From contig CALKTH010000064.1 in assembly GCA_937997485.1 (NCBI GenBank), positions 1 to 61,202 of the forward strand: a DNA stretch of 61,202 nt, written 5' to 3'. Position numbers and translations under genes: made by a program. Below are positions 19,701-27,065 of this stretch, in pieces (the first letter of the stretch is position 1; every line of letters starts with the position of its first letter). The DNA is from an uncultured Acidimicrobiales bacterium (lineage in GTDB: Bacteria > Actinomycetota > Acidimicrobiia > Acidimicrobiales > SZUA-35). The notes below the pieces were generated by a model. It worked only from the letters and a program-made list of their open reading frames with translations, made no database searches and had not been told where the DNA came from.

Positions 19701-21374
19701 GTCATTCCAGGTCACACCGGCGCCATTGCCACAGGTGAGTCCCGCCGCTGGTACGGAGACCTGCTTGAGAATGGTGACTTCGGAAGCGGACTGGCTGGCA
19801 GAAGATTGGTCGGGAAGGGCGAGGGCGGAGGTCGTTCCGTCGTTGGCGGTGATGACCGTGCCCGTCGAAGTCAGTTCGACGTTGTTCGTCCATGAGTCGT
19901 TGGAAGAAACGGGGGTGCCGCCGTTTCGATAGTTCGTGAGCGTGTCGGTCGTCATCGCGAACGTTGTTCTCGAGCTCGGCGCAGTGAACGCCGGCAGGGT
20001 CCACTCAACCGTTTGGGTGCCGTCACTGTTGTTCGTCGGGCCGCTACTGATCGTTGCCGTGCTGCTTGAGTGAGCGAGACCGTCAGGGAGCATGTCGGTC
20101 ACGACGATGGGGCCGGTCGCAGTGTTGTATTCACTGGACTCGACAAGGAAACTCCACACGGCGTTGACCGTGTGATCAAAGGTGTCGACGTTGACCCCCT
20201 TGTGGATCGACAGATCCTCCGCCGTCACCCTGAGATCGTCATCCGCCGTGTAGCCGGTGCCGGACGTCGTACCGGAGGCGATGGCGTAGTTCGTGAGGGC
20301 TTGCTCATCGGTGGTGAGCGCACCGGTGTTGTTGTCCAAGTTGGCGGTGGCTGGCGTGTCGGTCGGGGGCACAAGGGCGGCAGCGGCGGCGTCGCCGACC
20401 ACGCCATCAGCAACGTTCTCTCGCAGCGGAATCGCGGCGGCGTAGTCGATGCTGAACGATCCGCCAGCGGCCAGGCTGGACGTCGGGAGGGCTGCGGAGT
20501 CCCACTCGACCCGGGTGTACACATCAAGCGGCAGCAGTCCAGCACCATCGGGATCGACGGTGACCGTCGTGACGGATGTCGGCTCGGCGCAGGGGCTACC
20601 CAGTGGGGGATGTGGGGTGGAATCGATGCGACCGCTGCTCGGGTATTCCTCGGTGGCAACCGTGCTGTTGTCGACCGCGGTGCAGCCCAGGAACTCCAGA
20701 CCGGCGGGGAGGAAATCAACGATCGAGAATCCACTGGATCCCACCACCAGATTGTTCTCGACGGTGAGGGTGTAGGTCGTCTTGTGGTCCTGCACGCCGC
20801 GAAGGAGTTCACCTTCGACACTCGGTTCGGACTTGGTGATCAGGAACGGGAGGAATGTCGTGCTGGCGGAACCGGTGTCAGATCCGGTTGCATTGGTGAC
20901 GGCGCCGGTGTCGCTGACGGCGGGGGTCAATCGCGCACTCGTGTTTGCGTAGGCGCCAGCATTGTTGCTGGCGGCGGAACCGATCGAGAACGGCGCGCCA
21001 ACCGTAAACGTGTAGTCGAGAGTCACCGACGCTCCGGCCAGCAGATCGGCCACGTTCTCCCAGATCAACAGTGTTTCACCACTGGCAAGTGCGACTTGGC
21101 GGGTTGGGGCCGGATCGGAGGCGCCGAACGATGCGCCAACCGGCAACACGTCGGTGAATGTCAGATTGAAGCCGTCGGCGCCAGCGGTCGGAGCAGAGGC
21201 CGTGAGGCTGACGGGTACCGGGGCACCGAACAGAACCTCGGCCGGCATGGAGACGGCGAGCGAGACGTCTGGACTGCCCGCCGCACTTGCAGGCGATGAC
21301 ACCCCAAACAGGGTGGCCGCCAACAGAACAACGGCAGCAATGGCTCGCAGCACAGACTTCGCGATGCTTCGCAT
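13788..21374 (-). CDS. Giant LPXTG-anchored surface protein with DUF11 and SdrD/Cna-B-like repeats
   Basis: A 2528-aa exported protein. The ATG at 21374 (MRSIAKSVLRAIAAVVLL) is chosen over an in-frame start at 21449 because it opens a signal peptide ending near SPASAA and has GAGAGG-type Shine-Dalgarno spacing. The N-terminal two thirds hold about nine DUF11/isopeptide-type domains, visible as (I/M/L)xK-start strands followed by 'VTYTVT....' and 'V.D.LP.G' ends. Then come nine SdrD/Cna-B-like repeats of about 117 aa, each opening IGD(R/T)(V/I)(W/Y)xDxxxDGxQ with a GPDG insertion and closing with a DFG. The C-terminus is LPVTGGEA, a hydrophobic stretch and a short charged tail: a sortase signal. 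Likely a wall-anchored stalk or adhesin. No sortase gene is in the window. It converges on the MOSC-like gene. Confidence 0.9.
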   Translation of the reverse strand: MRSIAKSVLRAIAAVVLLAATLFGVSSPASAAGSPDVSLAVSMPAEVLFGAPVPVSLTASAPTAGADGFNLTFTDVLPVGASFGASDPAPTRQVALASGETLLIWENVADLLAGASVTLDYTFTVGAPFSIGSAASNNAGAYANTSARLTPAVSDTGAVTNATGSDTGSASTTFLPFLITKSEPSVEGELLRGVQDHKTTYTLTVENNLVVGSSGFSIVDFLPAGLEFLGCTAVDNSTVATEEYPSSGRIDSTPHPPLGSPCAEPTSVTTVTVDPDGAGLLPLDVYTRVEWDSAALPTSSLAAGGSFSIDYAAAIPLRENVADGVVGDAAAAALVPPTDTPATANLDNNTGALTTDEQALTNYAIASGTTSGTGYTADDDLRVTAEDLSIHKGVNVDTFDHTVNAVWSFLVESSEYNTATGPIVVTDMLPDGLAHSSSTATISSGPTNNSDGTQTVEWTLPAFTAPSSRTTFAMTTDTLTNYRNGGTPVSSNDSWTNNVELTSTGTVITANDGTTSALALPDQSSASQSASEVTILKQVSVPAAGLTCGNGAGVTWNDLLGQSYGAGDRVCWRLQVNFPANLVTLDPLVKDFLPSGFTFESQQRGANDNFGAGVVYDNTDEADGVLVWDLQNADPTGDVFEVVVSTLIGEAIPAADEDILSNLMKFSFVNTDRSLFQLRDNADAEFMEPILAMDKSVSPETATGGDVVTYTVATSNSGDQDAVNAVIVDRLPTGIVCADITALGGAACSDPATGRSTLTWTGQTVPAGGSLSLSYQMTVPSTFNPLDQLNNSASVTSYQIETNRGTFIDQGSGPDDTARLTIEGATLTKSRATSVSSGSGGNNNSQATIGETVTYLVTAVVPEGTTTTDMVLSDGMPTGIEITNAVATLNGAALPVGFTFTNDANGFSVTFPTPYVNAAGSGDDIVAVTVTSVVTNIASNVRDVDTPVVRRNAANLNWDGTRNRNRGQNTTIVEPALNIDKVSDDADGDVEPGDEVEYTITVGNDGATAFDVVVIDTLSPDLIPITGPGGADVADGAAVAGGTWDDDTDTIRWDFASIGSTDQVLTYHVRIANPLVGGSGIVNSATVTGTSLAGAAAGERDAATADLLGVPGYSATSAVTLTAPGTSVVKTGTPGSATIGEVITYTVEATLPGGVIGFDAIVFDTLPAGLEFGALTGVTCESPGSAPCTPDLTASALNAAGDTGNLGFWIGDITTGSTSDRTLTLTYTAIVRDTASDGETLTNAAWFGVNQTNKTTGTPTSVPSAVTYDVQSDPGTHPVDIVEPSVTINKNVVGQVGDTDNRRATPEETLTFSVTVTNSGTAPAYDVVVSDTPDARLLAFNDTTLPAVGATNTDGDPSDGTLSWTIAGPIAANGGTATITYELTVPDLDESAEVAGFELSNTADVPSYFGVPAATRNLPANSGVTYAEYGGTGSDVVADTVGIELDLASLGNRIWLDLNNDGIQTPNEPGLDGIDLTITWAGPDGDLTTTGDNVTYPRLTATGGFWGLRDLPGGLYDVVVDTADLPAGLSETYDLDDLLVGPDSQWTGTLGEDEAKRDVDFGYNGSGSVGDTVWFDQDLDGSQNGTEPGVPGVVVEVTWAGPDGDLTTTADNVVYADTTDANGAWEVTNLPAGDFSVEIDPAGTTLPTGFDVVSDPDTGPVDGESLVTLTTGETNDGQDFGIAGTGSIGDTVYLDRSGDGEQATVGPNAEPGIENVTVTLTYAGPDGLLDTLDDVTFTDVTDSNGEYSFENLPPAPYRVEITDGVPAGAVNTQDPDDPATPAVGDSQSELTLGDGEINEVQDFGFDVDSSIGDRVWWDMNRDGIQDANEVGINGVEITVTYLGPDGIAGTDDQVFTTTTDGDGDWTVTDVPDGNYIVEVTDGVPAGMSATFDSESGIVAPDGSSAVTLTNFDVNQDFGYAGNGTIGDTLYIDADNNGADDGATDPRLAGVDVVLTWFGPDGVAGGDDDLTVRTTTDTNGNYLFEGLPEGEFSVAVDVSTLPAGLISSVDPDAGAADGAALVTLGAGTLADNLDQDFGLIGTGSIGDTVWFDTDGDGVRSTDPEAPPEPGIEGATVTLTFLGPDGVAGGTDDVVYTTTVADDGSYLFENLPAGEFTVEISNLPNGVTPTADPDNIDDSMSAVTLGAGEDDLDQNFGYVGSAGVGDFIWLDQNGNGSPDAGEPGIGGVSMVVTSAGVDGVLGTTDDLSFPIATMADGTYLLPGLPSGPTSVTYDEADLWAGVVPSIDAEGDSGAAASSSVIDLVEGEINRDQDFGVTGEGALVGTVFTDGDGDGTRDGSETGLGGIPVTVTFDGPDGDVVFTATTEPDGSWSIDGLPAGDYTITIDPADLPGDLIPNGPISLDATVSSGVTDAGDIPAVEPASIGDRVWIDTDRDGVQDAGEAVVAGVTVRLRDENGVLVGVTVTLSDGSYLFDDLRPGTYTVEIDMATVPADLNLVSDPDAQLDGAATTTVAPGDDVRTLDFGLAPPLQTVPRLPVTGGEAQRIFFLAVLLLGAGTALRMFALHTPLED
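13950..17035 (-). repeat. Nine tandem SdrD/Cna-B-like repeats (about 350 bp each)
   Basis: Repeat-opening motifs (LGNRIWLD, SVGDTVWFD, SIGDTVYLD, SIGDRVWWD, TIGDTLYID, SIGDTVWFD, GVGDFIWLD, a shortened LVGTVFTD and SIGDRVWID) fall near 17035, 16677, 16318, 15950, 15607, 15253, 14905, 14543 and 14242. Spacing is 340-370 bp except the eighth unit (about 300 bp), which lacks part of the module. Several have Asp-rich D-x-D-x-D-G turns that could bind calcium. Confidence 0.85.
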
Positions 21375-21518
21375 GGATCGAGACCTCTCGTGATCGCCCT
21401 GAGGGGGCTCCCACCACGGAGCCGGGGACACGACGGCGGCAACCGTCACCTTGTCCTTGTTGTCTCATCGACCCTCACCGGCTGTCTCTTGAGCCGAAAA
21501 GGTCAGATCACCCAGGAA

Positions 21519-22658
21519 TCATGGGGCCTTTCGCGATTCTGTCGCCATCTCGGAACCCATGGTTTCGAAGGTCTCGTCATAGCGCTCGGCAACGGTCGAC
21601 CAGCGGAACGTTCGCACGTGACCGGCGATGTGCGGAGCCTTCATTTTGGCCGCGGGCAGGTCGACGAGAACCGCTCGAAGGGCGGAGGCGAAGTGCCGCT
21701 CGGAGTAGAGGCTCGCCTGCCCGGTTTCCCCGACCAACTCCGGGTAGCTCAAACGATTGGGCAGGACGGGGACACACCCGGCACTCAACGCCTCAGCCAC
21801 TGCGATGCCGAAGAACTCGTGGTGGGCACAGCTGACCACGACATCGCTCCGAGCCACCCATGAGCGGTAATCCGCCCGAGAGAACGGGCCGAGGGCCAGC
21901 ACCCGATCCCCGAACTCTTCGACAAGCGTCGAACGCGCTTCGCTCGGCTCCGGCCCGTCCTCGCCAGCCAGCACCAGCTGAAAGGAGATCCCCTCGCTCG
22001 CCAGCTTGCGCACGGCCCGGAGAAAGGCTGCCGGGTCCTTGTCCGCTTCCCAGCGGTGAGGCCACAGAACAACCGGAGGAGCGCTCGACTCCTCGACCGG
22101 GACTGGCTCGCCGCGGCGGTCGGCAGAATCGACGGGATCGATGCCGACCGGCAAGACACCCCAGGAGTTCGTCACCTCAGCGAGCGCCGCCGCGTCTGGA
22201 GCGTCAGGGAGCCCAGCCATGTAAGCGGGAAGCGCATCGATGAGGGCCGACCGGTGGAAGCGCGAGTTGAAAAAGACACGATCTGCGGCCAGCAACGAGT
22301 GCCAGTTGCGAAGCGAAGCGTCCGGATCTGGGTTGCCAGACGAGGTCGGATAGAGCAGCTGTGATTCGTGCAGGAAGAGGGCAACCGGAGTCTCGGGAGG
22401 GAGCGTCTGCCGGGTGAAGCCCAACAGCGATGACAGATCGACCATCCCGCTCACGAGGAGCAGATCGGGCGGGCCGTGGCGGTCGACATCATGAGCAATG
22501 AGCGCAGCCAGTTGCGGAGCGCTCCCGCGCAACCTCCACCGCCACGTCTGCGCCGGAAGGCTCACGATCGAAACGTCGTGTCGACTCGCCGCTGCGTACC
22601 CCTCCGCCCACGCCCGATGCGAGCCACCCATCCACGGCTCCACCAACAGCACCCTCAC
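21519..22658 (-). CDS. DUF3524-type glycosyltransferase, tRNA-queuosine mannosyltransferase (QTMAN)-like
   Basis: A 379-aa protein beginning MRVLLVEPWMGGSHRAWAEG, the hallmark of the DUF3524/GTDC1 family. Other family blocks: VALFLHESQLLYPTS, DRVFFNSRFHRSALI, VVLWPHRWEADKDP and the GT-B donor-site motif SCAHHEFFGIAVAEALSAGCVPVLPNRLSYPELV. Characterised relatives transfer mannose to queuosine in tRNA(Asp). Whether this bacterium makes queuosine cannot be judged from this window. It is transcribed toward the giant surface-protein gene, about 145 bp upstream of its start, but wall glycosylation is a less supported alternative. Confidence 0.85.
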   Translation of the reverse strand: MRVLLVEPWMGGSHRAWAEGYAAASRHDVSIVSLPAQTWRWRLRGSAPQLAALIAHDVDRHGPPDLLLVSGMVDLSSLLGFTRQTLPPETPVALFLHESQLLYPTSSGNPDPDASLRNWHSLLAADRVFFNSRFHRSALIDALPAYMAGLPDAPDAAALAEVTNSWGVLPVGIDPVDSADRRGEPVPVEESSAPPVVLWPHRWEADKDPAAFLRAVRKLASEGISFQLVLAGEDGPEPSEARSTLVEEFGDRVLALGPFSRADYRSWVARSDVVVSCAHHEFFGIAVAEALSAGCVPVLPNRLSYPELVGETGQASLYSERHFASALRAVLVDLPAAKMKAPHIAGHVRTFRWSTVAERYDETFETMGSEMATESRKAP

Positions 22659-22748
22659 GACCGCACGCTCTCCTCGTCCCGCTGTGCCTGTGGGTGCCTG
22701 ACCCCCACCATCACCACTCCTCCTCGACCGGCACGCCGGGCCATCCCC

Positions 22749-23741
22749 TCAGCTGGCCACGGCACGGGAGACTGACCGGGCAGCCAGCTCAGCAATCATC
22801 GCCGTGACTTCGTCCGGCCGCTCGAGCATCAGTTGGTGACCTCCACCGGGGACGATCTCGAGCGTGGCGTTCGGCAGCGCCCGCTCGAGCGCTCGGCTTT
22901 CTCTCGGCGGCGTGAGGTTGTCGCGCGAGCCCACGATGATGCTGGCCGGCAGCGGACATGCGACCAGAGCATCGAGCACGTTGTGCTCCAAGATCGATGG
23001 CACGATCTCCAAGAAGGCGTCGACCTCCATCGCTTCGAACGCATCGATCGTCAGCCGCAGGTCTTCGGGCCGAGGTGTGCTTCCGAACGACGCTCGAACC
23101 ATCGCTTCGCCCAGATCGTTCGCTGGCACATCTCCGATGCGGTCGGCCAACGCCGGTATCCGATCGGTCAAGGCTCGGAGCGGAGCGAGCAGAGGGTTCA
23201 CCACAGGCCGCGGCACGTGCTTCGGCTGACGCCCGGCCGAAGAGACGAACCCAATCCCGGCGACTCGTTTGCGCCACGTGGCTTCGTGATCGGCGATGAA
23301 CCTCCCAATGGTCATGCCGCCCATCGAATGCCCAATCAGCACGCTGCGCCGCAGATCCAAGGCATCGAGCAACGTGACGAGATCGGCCGCGTTCTCCGGA
23401 ATTCCCATCCCCGCGCTTCCGGCCACGGACTGGCCGTGAGCACGAAGATCGATCGAGATCACGCGATGAGCGCTGGAGAGAGCGAATTGGTGGTGCCAGA
23501 TATCAGCGTTGAGCGTGACCCCGTGCAACAGCACGATGGTTCCGTCTCGGCTGCCATCCGGCTCCGAGTCGAGGTAGTGAAGACGTCCGCCATCGGTCAG
23601 ATCGAGGTATTGATCCGCCATGCGCTCGTCGCGCTGCACCTCAGCGATGGCTGGCATCTGTCCGAGCCCCGCCCGTGATCGGGCCACTCGCTCGGCCAGC
23701 ACACCGCCAGCGAGACCGAGGCCGAGACCCAACCAGTTCAT
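22749..23741 (-). CDS. Alpha/beta-fold hydrolase, translationally coupled to alr
   Basis: A 330-aa protein; the ATG at 23741 (MNWLGLGLGLAGG) overlaps the alr stop as ATGA, which decides the start over an upstream in-frame one at 23792. The catalytic set is typical: oxyanion HGVTLNADIWHH, Ser nucleophile in LIGHSMGGMTIG, Asp in GSRDNLTPP and His in PGGGHQLMLERPDEV. The N-terminal 25 residues are hydrophobic and could anchor it to the membrane. In actinobacteria an alpha/beta hydrolase commonly follows alr, so it is an expected neighbour; substrate unknown. Confidence 0.87.
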   Translation of the reverse strand: MNWLGLGLGLAGGVLAERVARSRAGLGQMPAIAEVQRDERMADQYLDLTDGGRLHYLDSEPDGSRDGTIVLLHGVTLNADIWHHQFALSSAHRVISIDLRAHGQSVAGSAGMGIPENAADLVTLLDALDLRRSVLIGHSMGGMTIGRFIADHEATWRKRVAGIGFVSSAGRQPKHVPRPVVNPLLAPLRALTDRIPALADRIGDVPANDLGEAMVRASFGSTPRPEDLRLTIDAFEAMEVDAFLEIVPSILEHNVLDALVACPLPASIIVGSRDNLTPPRESRALERALPNATLEIVPGGGHQLMLERPDEVTAMIAELAARSVSRAVAS

Positions 23742-24886
23742 GGTTGGCCCGATCGATAGGGACGTCGCTCGGAACGATCGGCGATACCGCAAACGATTTC
23801 GTAGTTGATGGTGCCGAGGCGCTCAGCCAAGTCATCGGCAGTGGTCACCGCCGTCCCATTCGGGCCCGCCTGCTCGCCAAGCAGCACCACCTCGTCGCCG
23901 ACCGCCACCGGGTCGTCGCCACAGTCGACCACCAGCTGATCCATCGTCACGACGCCGAGAATTCGGCGCGGAACACCACCAATGAGGATCGACGGCTCGG
24001 CGGCCCAGAGCTGGCGCCGGTAGCCATCGGCGTAACCAACAGGCACGGTGGCCGCAGTGAGCGGATGGTCGATCTCCGTGCGATGCCCGTAGCTCACCCG
24101 ATCCCCCGGTTCGAGTCGCTTCACGAAGCTCACGGCCGACTTCCACGACAGCACCGGGCGCAGGCTGGCGAGCCCGGCGCTCTGCGCCTCGGTCATCTGC
24201 GGGCTCGGCGGAAGCCCGTACATGGCGATGCCAGTTCGCACGACGTCTCGCCGCGCTCGGGGATGATCGATCGCCCCTGCCGAGTTGGCCAAGTGCACGA
24301 GCGGCACACGGACACCCGCTTCCTCGAGGTTGTCCAGCACCTGATCGAACAGATCGATCTGCGCATCGGCCGTAGGGTTGCCCGGTTCATCGGCGGTGGC
24401 GAAGTGGGTCCACACCGATTCCAGATAGACCCCTCGGGCCGACTCGATCCGGCGGGCCAAGTCGACCGCCTCATCTGGTCGACAACCCACTCGGTGCATG
24501 CCGGTATCGACCGTGAGATGCACCCCAATCGGACCGGAGCCGGCAATGCCTGCAGCATCGGCCGCCGCCAAGGCTGCCTCGGAGTAGATCGACGGCATGA
24601 GGGCCAGCGCCTCGACCGTCATGAATTCATCGGGAGAAGGTTCGGAGAAGAGCCAGATGGGCTCCTCGATCCCGGCGTACCGCAGCTGAACACCTTCATC
24701 CACCTGCGCGACCGCAAGGCGCGACGCTCCGGCAGCCAGCGCTGCTCGGGCGATCGTCACCGCCCCGTGGCCGTACGCATTGGCTTTGACCACCGCACAA
24801 ATCTCCGCGTGGCCGGCAAGATCTCGCAACACGGCAATGTTGTGGGCAATGGCATCCAGGTCGATGTCGACCCATGAGCGACTCAT
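23738..24886 (-). CDS. alr: Alanine racemase
   Basis: A 382-aa fold-type III PLP enzyme that makes D-alanine for peptidoglycan. The PLP lysine lies in AEICAVVKANAYGHGAV near residue 36, the catalytic Tyr in GDRVSYGHRTE of the C-terminal domain, and HLTVDTGMHRVG plus HLANSAGAIDHP are standard. The ATG at 24886 (MSRSWVDIDLDAIAHN) is chosen because the longer alternative begins with TTG and has no Shine-Dalgarno sequence; the chosen start has AAGGAC immediately before it. Upstream is a hairpin-rich gap; downstream the alpha/beta hydrolase is coupled. Confidence 0.95.
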   Translation of the reverse strand: MSRSWVDIDLDAIAHNIAVLRDLAGHAEICAVVKANAYGHGAVTIARAALAAGASRLAVAQVDEGVQLRYAGIEEPIWLFSEPSPDEFMTVEALALMPSIYSEAALAAADAAGIAGSGPIGVHLTVDTGMHRVGCRPDEAVDLARRIESARGVYLESVWTHFATADEPGNPTADAQIDLFDQVLDNLEEAGVRVPLVHLANSAGAIDHPRARRDVVRTGIAMYGLPPSPQMTEAQSAGLASLRPVLSWKSAVSFVKRLEPGDRVSYGHRTEIDHPLTAATVPVGYADGYRRQLWAAEPSILIGGVPRRILGVVTMDQLVVDCGDDPVAVGDEVVLLGEQAGPNGTAVTTADDLAERLGTINYEIVCGIADRSERRPYRSGQP

Positions 24887-24977
24887 GTCCTTGAGTCTGT
24901 CTCGCTCAGCTCGCAATCCCGTCGATCAGCTCGAATCTGTCCCGAGCTTGCGAGCGGAGCTGGTTCCACCCTCCGCA

Positions 24978-25044
24978 CTCGCTCCAGAACACTTCTGGAG
25001 CACCAGGCGGCAGTTTTCCGCCCCCACGAGCCCCACTTCAGCCC
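24978..25044. repeat. Paired-hairpin intergenic element, copy 2
   Basis: A perfect dyad CTCCAGAA-CAC-TTCTGGAG (24982-25000) is followed by GGCGG/CCGCC (25006-25010 with 25018-25022). The arrangement and several sequence blocks match the element at 2581-2647. It lies immediately after the methyltransferase stop on the minus strand, consistent with a terminator role. Confidence 0.45.
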
Positions 25045-25752
25045 TCACGGGCTCGAGTGACGGGCCACAAGGAACGCTTGCGGCGTGGTCTCGTGTGCCA
25101 ATTCAGGCTCCCGCTCAACCCGGGCACGGATCTCGAAACCGCCGGCCTCGAGGCCGGCCGCTACATCACTGAGTTGGTGGCGGTGATGGGTCAACGTGGC
25201 CGAGGAACCATGCGCATCCGGTCGTTCGACCGCTTCGTTGGAGCCAGCCTGAAAGGCGAGAAGGAGATGGCCACCGGGCCGCAGGACCCGCGCGAACTCG
25301 GCCCAAGCAGGCAGCAGGAGTTCGAGCGATGTGTGAATGATTGAGTACCAGGCGGTCAGCGCATCGAAGGACGCCGACGCAACCGGCAGCACATCAAGCG
25401 AGCCCTCCTCAAACGTGAGGTTCGGATGTGCGACTCGAGCCGCCGAGAGCATCCCCTCTGAGATATCAACGCCGCGAACGTCGAGGCCACGGGCGGCGAG
25501 ATACGAGGTGATTCGCCCCGTGCCGCACCCGACATCCAGGACCAGCGGCGACTCATCCGAATGCTGACCTCCAATCACCATCTCTGCGAACGCGTCGAGC
25601 GTGGCTCGATCGAGCGGCGCCTCGAACTTTTCGCTCACCTGCGTTCCCACCGCATCCACATACGCGTCGGCCGAAAAGTCATAGACCGCCCGGGTTGCCG
25701 CCACGTGGTCGGCGTCAGGATGGTCAGAGTCTTGTTGGGCGCTTGTCGGCAC
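25045..25752 (-). CDS. Class I SAM-dependent methyltransferase
   Basis: A 235-aa protein with the full Rossmann-type SAM fold: motif I LVLDVGCGTGRITSYLAARG, motif II acidic residue in VRGVDISEGML, motif III-like GSLDVLPVASASFDALTAWYS and post-motif FARVLRPGGHLLLAFQ. These are the ubiE/methyltransf_25-type signatures. The acceptor is not identifiable. It is divergent from the cyclase-family gene, with about 60 bp between starts. Confidence 0.88.
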   Translation of the reverse strand: MPTSAQQDSDHPDADHVAATRAVYDFSADAYVDAVGTQVSEKFEAPLDRATLDAFAEMVIGGQHSDESPLVLDVGCGTGRITSYLAARGLDVRGVDISEGMLSAARVAHPNLTFEEGSLDVLPVASASFDALTAWYSIIHTSLELLLPAWAEFARVLRPGGHLLLAFQAGSNEAVERPDAHGSSATLTHHRHQLSDVAAGLEAGGFEIRARVEREPELAHETTPQAFLVARHSSP

Positions 25753-25814
25753 GTCCTCGATCTTCGTCTACATCGGAGGGACGCGCCCGCTCGTTTCATC
25801 ACCACACTGCAGGC

Positions 25815-26471
25815 ATGGCTTCACACATCGACCTCAGCCACGTGATCACCGACGGCATGGTGACCTACCCCGGCCTTCCCGCGCCCAAGATCGGCAGCCA
25901 CCTCACCAGAGAAGCGGCGGAGGAGATCTACGGCCCAGGCATCACGTTCCAGATCGGTCTCATCACGATCTGCACGAACACCGGCACCTATCTGGACGTG
26001 CCGTTCCACCGCTTCGCCGATGGCCACGACCTCACGGGACTGGCGCTCGAGCGCGTCGCCGCAGTGCCGGCGGCGTGCTTCGACCGTGTCGGAGAGCCGA
26101 GCATCGATCTCACTGCTTCCGAGCTCGAAGGCTTGGCTGGCCACGCGGTGCTCATCCGCACGGATCACTCCCAGCACTTCGGCACCGAGCGGTACCTCGA
26201 AAGGCATCCGTTCCTCACGGCGGCCTCGGCCGACGCTCTGGTCGCGGCCGGTGTGGCCTGTGTCGGCATCGACTCGCTCAACATCGACAGCACCGACGGT
26301 GGGGAACGACCCGTACACACCACGCTGCTGGGCTCAGAGGTTCCGATCATCGAACATCTGACGAACCTCGATGCTCTCCCGGCATCCGGCTTCACGTTCA
26401 CGGCCGTTCCTCCCAAGATCGAAGATGCCGGCACGTTCACAGTGCGTGCGTTCGCATCCGTGGTCTCGTAG
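25815..26471 (+). CDS. Cyclase-family (kynurenine-formamidase-like) protein
   Basis: A 218-aa protein; the ATG at 25815 (MASHIDLSHVITDGMVTYPGLP) fits the family N-terminus. The central block TICTNTGTYLDVPFHRFADGHDL corresponds to the H-x-G-T-H-x-D metal motif of KynB-type formamidases, but with Asn and Tyr replacing the two His. The Asp and the downstream His remain. Conserved LIRTDHSQHFGTERYLERHPFLT and GVACVGIDSLNID follow, with a HT.LL...V..IE.L.NL end. The variant motif occurs in a subgroup of unknown activity, so 'cyclase family' is as far as the sequence goes. Confidence 0.82.
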   Translation: MASHIDLSHVITDGMVTYPGLPAPKIGSHLTREAAEEIYGPGITFQIGLITICTNTGTYLDVPFHRFADGHDLTGLALERVAAVPAACFDRVGEPSIDLTASELEGLAGHAVLIRTDHSQHFGTERYLERHPFLTAASADALVAAGVACVGIDSLNIDSTDGGERPVHTTLLGSEVPIIEHLTNLDALPASGFTFTAVPPKIEDAGTFTVRAFASVVS

Positions 26472-26480
26472 CGACGATCG

Positions 26481-27065
26481 TTAGAGCAAGCGGTCGAGGA
26501 CTCGGCTCAGCACGCCGTCATCGAGGTGCACGCCGCCAACCATCGTGATGCCGAGGATGACCGCTTCCGTTCGAGTCCAGCCCTCAACTTGCGAGCGCTC
26601 GTCTTCGCGCCCGGCCCAGTGCGGACTGGAGAAACGGTGAAGGATGGCCTCGGCGAGGTGATGCGCTGCCGGCCCGTCGAACTCGTCGATCCAGGGCCCG
26701 AGAAAACGCACGAGTGGCGTGTCAAGGTGGGAGAGAATCGCCAGCACGTCGTCGGCGCTGGGAGCCGAGGTGTCGCCGGTGATGGTGTGCATCCACCACG
26801 TGTCGGCGAAGGCCTCGAGGGCGAAGCGTTCCGGTGCTGGCCATTTCGTCCAGTCAGCCTCGGTGCAAAGATCGAACGCTTTCGACGACGGCACGGCATC
26901 GCTCGGGTCGACCATCAGTTCGCAGAGTCGGGGCAGCATCGCCTTGAGCTCACCAGAAGAGGCCCGAGCAAGGCAGGCATCAGCGGGAAGGGCTGTGACC
27001 AAGCTGTCTCGATCACCGAACGTTTCCCACAATCGGTCGACGGCCTCATTGAGCGCTCCGGCCAT
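26481..27065 (-). CDS. Conserved-looking hypothetical protein, coupled to acpS
   Basis: A 194-aa cytosolic protein that I do not recognise. It is helical and Trp/Leu-rich (LWETFGDRDSLVTALPADACLARASSGELKAMLPRLCELM, then FALEAFADTWWMHTITG, VLAILSHLDTPLVRFLGPWIDEF), without membrane segments or catalytic motifs I can name. Its ATG overlaps the acpS stop by one base (TGATG), so it is almost certainly translated in that operon, downstream of the amino-sugar genes. Confidence 0.7.
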   Translation of the reverse strand: MAGALNEAVDRLWETFGDRDSLVTALPADACLARASSGELKAMLPRLCELMVDPSDAVPSSKAFDLCTEADWTKWPAPERFALEAFADTWWMHTITGDTSAPSADDVLAILSHLDTPLVRFLGPWIDEFDGPAAHHLAEAILHRFSSPHWAGREDERSQVEGWTRTEAVILGITMVGGVHLDDGVLSRVLDRLL

